Source: Favolaschia claudopus (Eukaryota; Basidiomycota; Agaricomycetes; Agaricales; Mycenaceae). From it: a DNA stretch of 64,000 bases. This document shows positions 23,480 to 34,700 of this stretch, one piece after another. Each line of letters starts with the position of its first letter. Within the stretch, counting starts at the first letter, position 1. The notes below the pieces were generated by a model. That model worked only from the letters and a program-made list of their open reading frames with translations, made no database searches and was not told the DNA's origin. Made by a program: the position numbers and the translations under genes. Location of the stretch: positions 868,001 to 932,000 of the forward strand of contig JAWWNJ010000042.1 in NCBI GenBank assembly GCA_037176885.1. Reading direction: 5' to 3'.

Positions 23480-24702
23480 ATGAGCATGGCCACTACCGCC
23501 CCAACCCTCTCTGCCCTCCCACACGAAATCCTCCTCCAAATCCCTTCGCATCTCCTCGGCGCCCCCCTCCCCTGCACCGACCACCGCGTCCTCCCCCTCA
23601 CCTACCTCGCCCGCCCCACCGCCCTCCTCGCCCTCTCTCACACCTCCCGCCGCCTCCGCGCCGTCTTCCTCCCCGCCTTCTACGAACACCTCGAAATATG
23701 CGCCAGCCGCAAGGTCGCGGACGGGTACGTGTATAAGGGGGTGCATCATGCAGATGGGTATGGTTTCGCTGTGTGGTCGCGGGAGCTGGCGTTGGATTTC
23801 GCTAGGGAGGTGGTAGGGAGGATGCGGGTTCTGCAGAGGAGGAGGGGGGAGGTGGCGGGGTTTGTCAGGTGTGTCTGTCGATTTAATCCTGATCAGCAAA
23901 TTCCTTCCTCTTATGTTCAACGAATAGAACAATAACCCTCGTCCTCTCGGAATTCGACATACCCGCTCTCATACAAGGCCTTTCCTTACTCCCCAACCTC
24001 ACCACCATCCAAATCATCTACTCCCCCTCCACCTTCATACAACCAGCCCTCACCAAAGCGCTCGAACCACACACATTCCGTACCGTCCGCACGCTCGTTC
24101 TGCATCTCACGGCGTATGCGATGATCACCGCGTGTCCGAATGTGGAGAATCTGACGGTGCATGCGAGATGGACGAGGATTCCAGAGAAGGATAGGGAGGA
24201 GTTGGTTGAATATGCGCCGAGGTTGAAGACGTTTAGGTGTTTGCCGCTTGATGCACATCTTATTGAAGGTATGTTGAACAGGAGCAGGAGGCCGCAGCTC
24301 ACATTTCAATTCTGGGACTCAGATGTCGTCGCACTCCTCCCCAACCTGAGCGAAATTCCACCTATATGGACCTGCGGACTGACTTGCGTGAGTACCGCTT
24401 ACTCTTCGAATTCACAACCTTCGTCGCAATTAAATATTTCCATTCAGGACACACTCAACCTCCTCAAACGCATGAAAAATCTAAGCAGAATTGACCTCGT
24501 CATAGACTATCCGAATCCCACGCAGCTGCCAACTGACTTGGAGGAGCTGTTGCTCACAGGAAATATGACTCTGAAAGAGCTCATGGGTACGGCAAAGGAA
24601 ATACTTCCTGACTCTGGCTCAGTCAGGGTTTTTGGACAGGCGCGGAATTCAGCCAGTCGGCCGCTAGGGTCGGGGAGGATGGTTTTTTGGTCGTCTTTTT
24701 AA
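23480..24702 (+). CDS. F-box-like protein, about 349 aa, four exons
   Basis: The F-box-type N-terminus reads LSALPHEILLQIPSHLL and ALLALSHTSRRLRAVFLPAFYEHLEI. Exons 23480-23868, 23928-24268, 24323-24387 and 24448-24702 join in phase. The introns are 59, 54 and 60 bp. The second intron (24269-24322, donor GTATGT) is a multiple of three and would read through if retained, so a longer isoform is possible. The remaining sequence is leucine-rich (IPALIQGLSLLPNLTTIQII, CPNVENLTVHARW), as in substrate-binding LRR regions of SCF adaptors. An in-frame upstream ATG-less extension exists, and ATG 23480 was chosen because it starts just before the F-box. No acidic tail is present, unlike the neighbouring F-box loci. 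Confidence 0.75.
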
Positions 24703-24831
24703 CTGGTTCAGTGTGTTCTATGAGATGTATATGTCAGAGATTCGCATATATATAAGGTCATCGGCATTTCCGCTTGAACCATGCTGATCATTGACATTCT
24801 ACACTCTCGGTTCACCCCGTTCCACATTAGA

Positions 24832-25880
24832 TCATTCGGCGCCGTCCTCCGAGTCGTCTTCCGGTCTATGACCACGTTCATATCGAAACGAGATATTCTT
24901 GATAGCACCGAATGCTGCGCGATAGGTTTGGCTGAGAACGGTTGTGCGCCCCGCAGTCGTGCGATTCGTGACACGGAAATTCTCGGGGTTGCAGCCAGAT
25001 TTCAATAAGATGATAATGAATCGGTTCTGCCCCAAGGCAAGATTCCGGGACGGAGAGCGAGGACGATGAGAGAGATGAGAGATTCCTCCGTTTTTTGGTG
25101 CGCAGGATGAAGGTTTCCAGATGGATCAACGTCATCTCAGGCCTGCCCGTCATCCCAAAGATGGAGGAAGCAGTAGATGAGCTGAGTGGCTTGACGGAGG
25201 ATCGAGTAGATTCCCGTCATAGGTATATCAATGGTAAGGGACGCCAAGTTCCGCCATGAGAGAGTCACGTAGGCAGCAGCGGTCTGCTTGAGCACAGCAA
25301 TGCGAAGAAAAGGGACATCGAGGGAGAGGGGAGGGATAGTCTTTGTTCCGGGCATTGTGAGGTGGAGTGAACGCAACATAGGCATGGGTACCTCAAGCAA
25401 CCCGAGGGACCTTCCAAGTCAGGACAGAGGATGGGAGCAAGTCCAGAAAATTTGAAGTGAGATCGTACCAAGTAAGCTCGATGGACATGGGACAAGAAAA
25501 GGAGCGGTCGATCCACGGCCCAGCTATCGAGGATAGCTTGCTGCGTGCGGCTCACTGCCGTGGTATGTCAAGCTTGAGAGCTCTCGATCTCCAAAGCGTC
25601 GCGATCGGTGTGGCATGCGCTATCGCTCGCCACGCACGACGGCGAAGGGCGAGCGCTTCCCGACTAGCCGTGCGCACCTGGGATAGACAGGGAGGAATTG
25701 CAGAAATATTTCGGACATGATTTCGTTTGGCAATCTCAAAACGGGGTATTTGTATGCATCGAGCCGCGCCTGTACTGTTGTTTGCTTGGCCTGCAATTCT
25801 GCAAGCGAGCGCTCGAGGTCAAGGATATGGGCAGCTATGTCTGCAAGACAAACGCGATCTGCCTCCAAAGAACCCAGCAT
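24832..25880 (-). pseudogene. Decayed F-box/LRR gene
   Basis: The locus starts with an intact leader at ATG 25880: a coiled-coil-like segment (ILDLERSLAELQAKQTTVQ) and an F-box (KYPVLRLPNEIMSEIFLQFLP). The reading frame then shifts near 25630-25650 into CRAW-like RRAWRAIAHATPIATLW, hits a stop near 25555, continues as WIDRSFSCPMSIELTW, shifts again near 25395 into VPMPMLRSLHLTMPG, and shifts near 25140 and again before 25035. It ends with a conserved tail (NFRVTNRTTAGRTTV...) at 24832. The order of pieces is that of a complete family member, so it was once a full gene. At least three frameshifts and one stop show it is dead. Confidence 0.8.
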
Positions 25881-28060
25881 CTGAATTGAAAGGTAGAATT
25901 TTTTGCAACACGAGTTTCTGGATTTGGGCCCGATACTAATGGCGGTGGGGTAAATAAAGAAAATAAAGAAAATAAGTCGCAATAAAATTGCCGAAAGTTG
26001 CGAACTGTTCCAACTTACCTCAGCATGTCCCGCCGACACCATTCCAGTGAGATCCTTTGAGCAGGTCTTTCCCTCAAAAAAATGGAGTGTATGCAGTGCT
26101 TTATTTCAAAATTTTTGAGCACCTCAGAACTGGTATCGGTCCAGAGAAAGTCCCAGAAACAAAAGATTTCTGGGAATTCTCCGATACCACTCCGCTGGTT
26201 GCCGGCGGAGTTGGACTCGGATCCACGGCCTCCTGCTAAATTTGGAAGTTCTCATCAACTGGCCCGTTCTCTCCTGTTTTCAACGTTCCCAAAACAAATC
26301 CAAGTCTCGGATGCACAGATTTTCATAGCGGGCTTCAAAAGAGACAAGCTTGAGGCGTTTTTGGTAGGTCAAATTTCGAAATCTCGCCTGCCGGCGGCAC
26401 TTGGTGAAATCATCATTGGTTCCGCTGTTGAAGTCTTTGAGAGTTCGTCTATGGCAAATGAGTAGCTCACAGACTGCTGTTGCTATATCCATAAATTAGT
26501 TTCCATACTCAGACTGACTCACTTGGCTTGAAGGGGAGGAGAATGTAGTGAAGGGAGGATTTACTGTTTTTACAAATTTCATGAATCCTTTGTAGATTTT
26601 GAGCTGATTAATACATGCCCTGTTCTAGTCTTCTTCAGAAGAGTGAGCCTACTTCGTCAAAGCAATTCTTTACCCTGGACCGTTCAAGAAAGCATTTTCA
26701 ACCTGCCTTCGGACATTCCTGTTGGTGTTCGGCCGACATCACCGGATTTCGAACTCCGCCGGTATCCCGATACTGCTATCGGACACCGCCATGAGTATCG
26801 AGCCGGATTTGGAGCGGTCAGTGTCGTCGTCACGGCCGGCGAGAGTGCGGGGCCCGGCGGCCGCTCAAGTTTCAAAGTTGGGTGGGATCAGGGTCGGCGG
26901 ATATGATGGCAGGAGGAGTCGACAGAGAGGACTTGGTTGAAAGCAACTTTGAAAAAGCGCCGCGGTGAGCCGCGCGTCGGGACCGAGAGCCTCGTGGTAC
27001 GGTGATTTCCAAAAAAGGGAAATTTCTCCCGTATTTTGCCTTATTTACCCCTGCCTCCTTGATTTGCCCCACATTCAACTCAGTTTCGGGAGAACCTTTG
27101 AAGCGTCGCTTCAGTTGCTCTCCCACTTTTGTGGTGAATTTTGAACTGTATAGGTTCAAGTTCAGTTCCATTCGTTGGAAAATCTCGTCAACGGATCGGA
27201 TATCCAGGTCTCGAGTCAAGCTCAGAACTGGCAGCACGATGGACTCATGTATGAGGGAACTTGGAAGACTTGAAAGATATGGGACTGCTCCTCATGTGGT
27301 CGGAGAGGCACGAAACAACACAACAGTCAGGAACGCCGCGGAACTACTCTTGCAACTTGCAGAACATGGCGGACAACATCGGCTGCTACGGTAGGTAGAA
27401 TAGACTTGGATTAGACGACACGGAACTCAATTCCGTTGCTGACCATAGGCTATAGCTCGACATCGACTACTTGGATTGGCAGATGCTGCACATGCCGTCC
27501 GTTACGCAACTCACCTTCAAGGGGACTTCAAGGGCCAATCAATGGCTTCTTCCGTTGCTGATATGATATGAGAAGAAGTCTGTCGCTCGCAAAACCTCCG
27601 GGATGTCTTGCCAACTGGCTCCAACTGGCTTGTCAAAACTCTTGAAATTTGATTTCTTCCTCATCTCCTGCTGCACTTCTTTGGCTTTCTTTGCACTCAG
27701 AGTCTCAGACGCAAATGCATCAACTAAATTCTAGTAAAAGTCATATTCTGGTTGTTCGGACGTCTGCATCCTCCAACTTTAGCCTCATTACGCTGTCAAT
27801 TCAAGGTACTACGGTGGTTTCCTCGGTGCTACCGGTCATCGGCTGCACGAGAGTGCCCGAGAATGCTTACAGTACCGACGTTAAACCCCTCGTTGAACAT
27901 TCGGCAAACTGGTGAAACTACTCGGTAATACGAAAGCAGGATCACAAAGATTTACAGAGAAGCGGCGGATCGAAACTTCTCTGATGGAAGAAGAACTTGA
28001 AACCAATCTTTGCGCTTCTCTCTGCCTGTCTCCTTCCGTTTATATTGTTGGCAGGCCAGC
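25881..28060. other. Two-kilobase stretch with possible gene scraps
   Basis: No complete gene is supported. A minus-strand frame at 26280-26492 (ICHRRTLKDFNSGTND) and a plus-strand segment at about 27455-27540 reading LDIDYLDWQMLHMPSVTQL resemble pieces of LRR-rich F-box proteins, the latter preceded by an intron-like CATAGGCTATAG acceptor. They are too short to build a model. These look like further F-box debris. Confidence 0.4.
26151..26175. repeat. Nine-base-pair perfect hairpin
   Basis: TCCCAGAAA and its reverse complement TTTCTGGGA are separated by seven bases. It lies in a gene-free stretch, and no poly-T tract follows. Function unknown, possibly chance. Confidence 0.4.
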
Positions 28061-28070
28061 TATATATAAA
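28061..28070 (+). promoter_or_regulatory. TATA box of the GMC oxidoreductase gene
   Basis: TATATATAAA lies about 50 bp upstream of the start codon at 28120, followed by a pyrimidine-rich leader. This is a good core-promoter match for a strongly expressed secreted enzyme gene. Confidence 0.5.
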
Positions 28071-28119
28071 GCCCAAGTTCGAATAACGATTGCGACTGTA
28101 CCCGCTCAAATCCTTCAAC

Positions 28120-30592
28120 ATGGGACGAGGTCGTCTCCACCACCTTCTTTCTTTCGTCGCTCTTTCTCTGCAACTGTCCGGCGCATTCGCTCTGTCAGTA
28201 TGCCCCAACCCAGCCAAGGCCGACTATGACTACATCGTTGTCGGCGCTGGTGTCGGAGGTGGTCCCGTTGCTGCGCGTCTCGCTGAGAGCGGTTTCTCCG
28301 GTGCGCTCAATTCTATCACTCTTGCCCCTCTTTATTTCTAATGCCAAATGTAGTTCTGGTCGTTGACGCCGGCCACGACGTTGTCAACGTTAACACCACC
28401 GTCCCCTTCTTTTTCGGTCGCGCTGTTGATGGTACGCCCCCGCCTAGACTTTGAATTCTTTCGATACTGATCGCGATTTGCAGACCCGGAATTAGAATTG
28501 AACTATACTTACAATGAATACTCCTCCCCGAACGCCAAATTCCCCCGGCCGGATTCCTGGTGAGCTTTCATTGTCGCGTTGTTCCATATTACCGTTCTCA
28601 CTCTAGCCATTTAGGTATCCCCGCGCCCGTGGTATTGGTGGCTCGACGGTAAACATCCGATTCCTTCCTTCCCTCAGACGCGAGTGACGACGCTAATCGT
28701 TTCGGGAAGATCCACAACGCCATGGTGAACAACCTTGGCGCGACTCAGTTCGACTACGACAATATCGCCACGATGTTCAATGACCCGTCATGGAAATCGG
28801 CCAACATGCGCAAATACTACAAGAAAATCGAACGTAATTTGTACCTCGACTCATCGGATGCTTCAGCGAACGTCGATCATGGGTTCACTGGCTGGTTGAA
28901 GACCAGTGTCAATCCCGTTGAGATTCTCGCGAATCCTCAGTTTGCTGGTGCGTTGGGTTGCCCTTTTTCAAGGTCGTATCTCATACCAAATCCCAGATGC
29001 GCAATTCGGCGATATCGTGAACACCTTGGGCAGCATCGTGCCTTGGGTCGACGACATCAACAGCGCCGCGAATGTCAACGCCCTCGGCGTCGGAAACCCC
29101 GTTTTCACCATCGACGAAAACCACAATCGCTCGTCCATCCGGGACCGCCTCGTTCAGGTCAAGGCGAAGAGCAGCGGGAAGCTTACCTTCGCCACGGACA
29201 CGCTGGTGACCAAGATTCTGACGTGTGGCGCGAGTGGGTCGCCCTCTGCTTATGGTATCCAGATGGCTCCTGGCGCTGCTTTGCCCGTCGCCAGCAACTT
29301 CAAGGGCAAGCAGCTGTTCTCAGGCTTGAACACGAAGACCGTCACTGCTCGTCGTGAAGTCATTATTAGCGCTGGCGTGTTCCAGACCCCGCAATTGGTG
29401 CGTTTTCTTTTGTGATCTGTTTCCTGCTGAAATTCATCGCTTCTCTTCGATCAGCTTATGGTGCGTCTATATTGCCCTCCGGGAATTATTTTCGGTCTGA
29501 TCTCGTCGCGTAGCTTTCGGGAATCGGTGACCGCAAGCAGCTCAGTCAGTTCGGCATCTCCACCGTGGTTAACTTGCCTGGTGTCGGAACCAACCTTCAG
29601 GGCACGTCGACGGATGACATCTATCTCTCCTATCTATCTTCACTTACAATTACCTAGATCACGACGAGGTTGCCAACATCTGGACGCTCAAACAGAACCA
29701 CTCTCTGTTCAACGGCTGCACCGTCCTCTCCGACCCCGCCAAAGACCCGTGCCTCGAGTACTGGATCGAGTCCGGCCACCAGAACCTCTACTCGTTCGGC
29801 GCGCCCACGTTCTTCATGATGAACAAGAGCGCGCCGGCGCTGCCCGAACCCGATATCATGATCTACTGGACGCCCGGGTACTTCCCCGGGTTCTTCCACG
29901 GCTTCGCGGACCAGCTTGCGGAGTACCACAATGTGCTGACTGCCATTGTGTTGAAGGCGCATTCGTCGACGCGGGGGACGGTCAAGCTCACGGGCAGTCA
30001 CCCTCAGGACCCGCTGAAGATTGAGAAGCGGCATTTTGAGGCTGCTGGGGGGCCCGCTGACATGCAGGTCATCCATGACGCTATTCAGGTCGCGCGGGAT
30101 ATGGTCCGCCACCCCAATATCTCGCAGCACGTCGACGCTCAGATATTCCCTGAGCCCAGCGAAGCCATCGACGACCATATTTTGGAGCATGTCTTCGGTG
30201 CGATTTTTGTTTCTTCCGATTTTTGCTCAGTAATACTGAACGATATATTTTTTGAACGGTAGGTCATCACGCCTGCTGCACGGCTCCTATCGGTGCCGAC
30301 AATGGTACGATTTTCGTTGGGTTTCAGAAAATGTTGAATGATCTGAGCACATTTACTTACGTAGACCCCAACGCTGTTTTGGACGGCAACTTCAAGGTTC
30401 GGGGCGTCAAGAATCTTCGCGTCGTGGATATCAGCTCTTGGCCGAGAGTCCCCGGCTGGTTTGTGACCAGCCCCACTTACCTGGTTGGTTTTCTAGGTTT
30501 ATTTAATTCGATGTTCTCGGTTGTTGACCTTGCTGTTCTAGCTCGCTGAAAAGGCCGCTGATGTTATCATCGCTGCTGCTAAGTCGAACTAA
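28120..30592 (+). CDS. Secreted GMC oxidoreductase, 617 aa, twelve exons
   Basis: The signal peptide (LLSFVALSLQLSGAFA) is followed by the FAD-binding loop YDYIVVGAGVGGGPVAARL and VVDAG, the GMC signature ARGIGGSTIHNAMVNNLG, and the C-terminal block HHACCTAPIGA, where the first His is the likely catalytic base, then NLRVVDISSWPRVPGWF. GMC enzymes use FAD to oxidise alcohols or sugars, and secreted fungal ones often supply H2O2 for wood decay. The C-terminal position that carries a second His or Asn in aryl-alcohol oxidases reads Trp/Phe here, so the substrate is open. Exons: 28120-28300, 28354-28431, 28484-28559, 28615-28648, 28710-28947, 28997-29397, 29455-29460, 29514-29601, 29658-30197, 30263-30304, 30365-30483, 30542-30592. 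Exon 7 is 6 nt long and intron 8 (29602-29657) is GC-AG. All phases agree. Confidence 0.93.
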
Positions 30593-30864
30593 AAGCCGGT
30601 TGTTTTGTTTGAATGACTGTCGTTTCAACCGGAGTATATAGTGTATTATGGTAACATTAATTTGTTTCTTGGAATTTGTTGTCTTGTTTGGAATATCAAA
30701 TCCTGGACCGTTGGAACATGTTTTCGTATATAAGTGTTTTCACTTTTGTCCACGTCGAAAGAGAACGGAGAAGCCGTGCATCGGAGAAGCCGTGCATGTT
30801 CCTGCGAATTTGACTGTGTTAGGATGAGGACAATTTGAAGATTGATACACACCAGTGCGCAAGA

Positions 30865-31127
30865 TTATCCAGACTCCAGTCCGTCCTCCTCAGGCAAGGT
30901 TTCGGACCTGTAGGTGACCTTCGGTACCGTGCTGAAGGCTTGCAACTTGCGATACGCTCTATCTGAAAGGCGGTCGATGATCTTCGTGCGATTTGTGATA
31001 ACTAGTTCCTCGAGATCGCATCCGGCAATTAAGGACGCTAGGGACGACAAGCCAGCTGACTCAACACACCGATCAGGAATTTCGAGTCGAACAAGAAGGG
31101 GAACGTTCAGAGCGCCATAAAATCCTT
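30865..31127 (-). pseudogene. C-terminal fragment of an F-box/LRR gene
   Basis: The minus-strand reading is open from about 31127 to a stop at 30865. It contains VPLLVRLEIPD, then CDLEELVITNRTKIIDRL and an acidic end EEDGLESG. These match the C-terminal region of the other local F-box loci (compare LQELVITERQFL in the 12188-13279 locus). An in-frame TAA lies just upstream, and no F-box is found nearby. Confidence 0.65.
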
Positions 31128-31747
31128 CTAATTAGCTAAGCGATATGCGAAACGGGTAGTCAAAGTTAAGAATTTCACGTGCGTTCTCGTTTCACCTTCT
31201 ACTAAGTATTGCCAACACATCGCGCTCAACGCGTCGGTCCTTTCAGCGCGGCCAATGTACCATTCGCGGAGTTTCAGCACCTGCCACCTGGACGGCTCTA
31301 CCGCTTTCAGCGGCCACTTCGGTTGGCTCTGCCAGTGGGACCTTGATCCCAACGCGCAGGCAAGCTTGTCCTTACCTGCAGACTCGCGCCAATCACACTA
31401 CCCCCCTCAGCCCATGTCCGCATACCTGGTCGCCAGCTCGACTGGATACGCGCTGAATGAATGGTTTGACTTTGTACATTGAAAACGCGCCGCATCCATT
31501 CACGTCCGTGATGTCAATGAGGGCTCTAACGCGCTACGTCGCGTTACCCGTTGGGACTGGGGGGGGTTTGGAGGGATTTGGTGAGATCCGTTGGATGTGG
31601 AGCAAAAGAGAAAACGCCGTCGCCGAATGGACGCGTACGCGTGGAGATCTACGGTCAATCTAGACCCAGACCGGGAAGGTACTTCAACGCCGGCTCCGAG
31701 TCATTTTTATCAGATAAGATGCCAGCAGTTTTTGACTCCCACCCACC
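31128..31747. other. Upstream region of the ABC transporter gene
   Basis: No gene is supported. Short frames occur on both strands, and minus-strand frames at 31128-31495 could be further debris of the F-box fragment but show no motif. The transporter promoter should lie in the last few hundred bases. A CAGATAAGATG-type sequence (GATA motif) occurs about 30 bp before the start. Confidence 0.4.
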
Positions 31748-34700
31748 ATGTTCTGCCCAAACGACGACGCGTTTGGCCCCGTCTCAGACTGCAGGGGCTT
31801 CGACTTTACCGTCAAGTTTGAAGCCTAGTCAGTCTTTTTCTTATTGTATCGTCTCATCTGACTTTGCCTAGCTTTCTTTCCGTTATCCCATCGTCGGTAC
31901 TCATCCTCCTTGGTCTTGGACGCGTCTTCTATCTAGCCACCAAACCAAGTGCTCTTACAGCTTCAAAGTTATGGCTTTATGCTCTCAAGCTGTTCATATC
32001 TGTGGCTCTCATCGCTGTGGATGCCACGGCTCTCGGAACAAGCCCAAACCACACCATTCGTGTCGCTGCCTCTGTCAGCCTCGTGTCTTCTGTCGTCGTC
32101 GCTGCACTATCGCACTATGAGCATTGGAAGACGCGTCGGTCTGCGATTCTTCTACCGCTGTATCTCTTTGCCACCGTTCTGTGCGACATTGTACGCGTTC
32201 GGACCTTTGCTCTGGCCGGATACACCCACTCGTCCTATTTTGGGGCTCTATGTGCTGGGCTAGCTATCCGACTCGTAATGAACGTCACGGAGAACATCAG
32301 CAAGGCATGGCTGATCAAAGAAAAGCTGTCACCCGAAGAGACGGCGTCCTTTGCGTCGCGTCTTGTTTTCGGATGTACGTCTACAATAATTTACTGAATA
32401 ATGCTGATAAAACTGCAGGGATGATACCCCTCCTCATCCGCGGCGCTCGCACTCAACTATCCATTGAAACTCTGGGCCCGATCTCAGACGACTTCGACTC
32501 CCTCCGCACCTGGGCCAAAGCCAGCCGCCAATGGACCCGCTTCCGCTCCAAGAGCAAAAACCCGCTCCTCCTTACCCTCCTCTTCTCCTTCCCCTCCACC
32601 CTCCTCGCCCCCATCCTCCCCACCATCATCTTCTCCCTCGCCCAAATGGCCCAGCCCGTCGCCATCCACTCCGCCATCTCCTTCCTCGCGTCGTACTCCA
32701 CCCCGACCCCGCTCCCCGCCGCCTACGGCTGGGCCCTCGGCTTCGCCTTCCTCCTCATCTACGCTATCAGCGGCATCGCCGACGGGTGGTACATGCTCGA
32801 GTCTAACCGCGCGTCGGCCGTCCTCCGCGGCTTCCTCATCGAGGCCATCTACCGCAAGTCCCTCGCGTGCCACGTCGAGGTCGCCAAGGACATGGGCAGC
32901 GGGAAGAGCGGGAACATGATGAGCGTTGAGACTGAGAAGATCGTCGCACGGATGACGAGTCTGTATCAGCCTCTGAGCATTCTCGTGCTGTCCGTGCTGG
33001 GGTTCTACCAGCTGTACAGGCAGATCGGCGCCTCGTTCGTGGCGACGCTGATTGGGTGTCTGATCCTTATGGGTGGGACGCCGTTGCTTTCACGCGATGT
33101 CGGGGCGGCGCAGGCGGAGTGGACTGCAAGCACCGAGGCGAGGCAGAAGCTCACTGCGTCGATCTTGCGGAATATAGTGCCTGGGAGACTGATGGCGTAT
33201 ACGGATGCGTTTTACCGTATGATCCATGGCGCCCGTGAGCGCGAGTTGGAGGCGTATGGGCGGTTTTGGCATAGGACGAGCCGGATGCTGGTGTTGGCTT
33301 CGTGGGGCGCGGAGTTTCTGAGCTTGGTGACAATTGGGACGTATGCGGTGGTGACGATTGTGGATTCGAGTGCGCCGCCGTTTACTACTGCTCGATTGTG
33401 CGTTGTTTTCTTTCATTGTTTCGCGGGGGAATCTGACGTGCCCCGCTCCCAGATTCACTGTCGTTGCGATCGTCAACCTCATTGGCATGCCCATAACCGA
33501 GCTCGGGGAATCATTCGCGTATATCATTCAAGCCTGGGTCTCGCTCAAACGCGTAGAAACTTTCCTCCTTGCTGAGGATAAACCCACGCTTCCTAATGCA
33601 GAGACCTCTACGTCTTCCGACAAGAACCCAGATGACGAGAAGGATCGCCCTAAAAACGACAACAACAGCACGATCTTCACCAACGCCTCCTTCGGACACG
33701 CCGGCACGACCTTCCTCCACGACCTCACCACCACCATCCCTCCCACCAACCTCACCCTTGTCATCGGCCCCGTCGGCTGCGGCAAATCCACCCTCCTGCA
33801 CGCCGCCCTCGGCGAAGTCACCCTCCTCACCGGCATCCTCCACCTCCCCCGCACCGGCAACACAGCCTACTGCTCGCAAGACCCCTGGCTCCCCACCTCT
33901 TCCTCCATCCGCACCACCATCCTCTTCGTCTCGCCCTACGACGCGGGGTGGTACACCACCGTCGTCCGTGCCCTCGCGCTCGATCGCGACTTCGCGGAGA
34001 TGAAGGCTGGGGACGCGACGATGACGAGCCAGTTGAGTGGCGGGCAGCGCGCGCGGGTGGCGTTGGCACGGGCGGTGTATGCAAGGGCGGAGAGGTATTT
34101 GTTGGATGATGTTTTTAGTGCGCTGGATGCGGGGACGGAGGAGTGGGTGTGGGGGGCGTTGTTTGATAGGGAGAGTGGGTTGTTGAGGGGGAAGACGGTG
34201 GTGTTGGCGACGCATGGGAGTGAGTGTTTACTTTCCTTTCTTTCCTTTCTCGTTTACTGCTTTGTGTGGAAGGGGCTGATTGTTCGTCATGTATAGTCCA
34301 CCGCCTTGACAAAGCCGACTTCGTCATCATGCTCTCCAATGGCCGTATCGTCGAGCAAGGGACAGATCTCCTCGAGCGGGACGGCCCCACGCGCGAGCTC
34401 GTACGCAACTTTGTCTCGCATCGTAACGAGCTTGGGCCTGGCCAGGCCAATACCCTCGACGACGCCGAAGCGGAGAAAGCTGCCATCGATGACGCCGAAG
34501 AGGAGATGGAAGAGGATTTACTGCAGATCGACGAAAGCAAGCGTGAGACAGTGGGTTGGAACACCTACGGGTTCTACTTCGGCTTGGTCGGGTGGTTCCG
34601 CGCGCTGCTGTATCTGACGCTGGGTGCCGTGTCGACCCTGATTCCGCTTGCGATTAACATATATCAGGATAGTTGGACGTCTTCGTTCGTCGTACGTCTT

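Noticed and set aside
29606..29657. Canonical GT donor at 29606 for GMC intron 8
   Set aside because: It would join in the wrong phase and break the conserved TNLQ-DHDEV sequence.
32464..32919. Long Ser/Pro-rich and Glu/Gly-rich frames within the transporter gene
   Set aside because: They are shadows of the GC-rich ABC transporter coding sequence in other frames.
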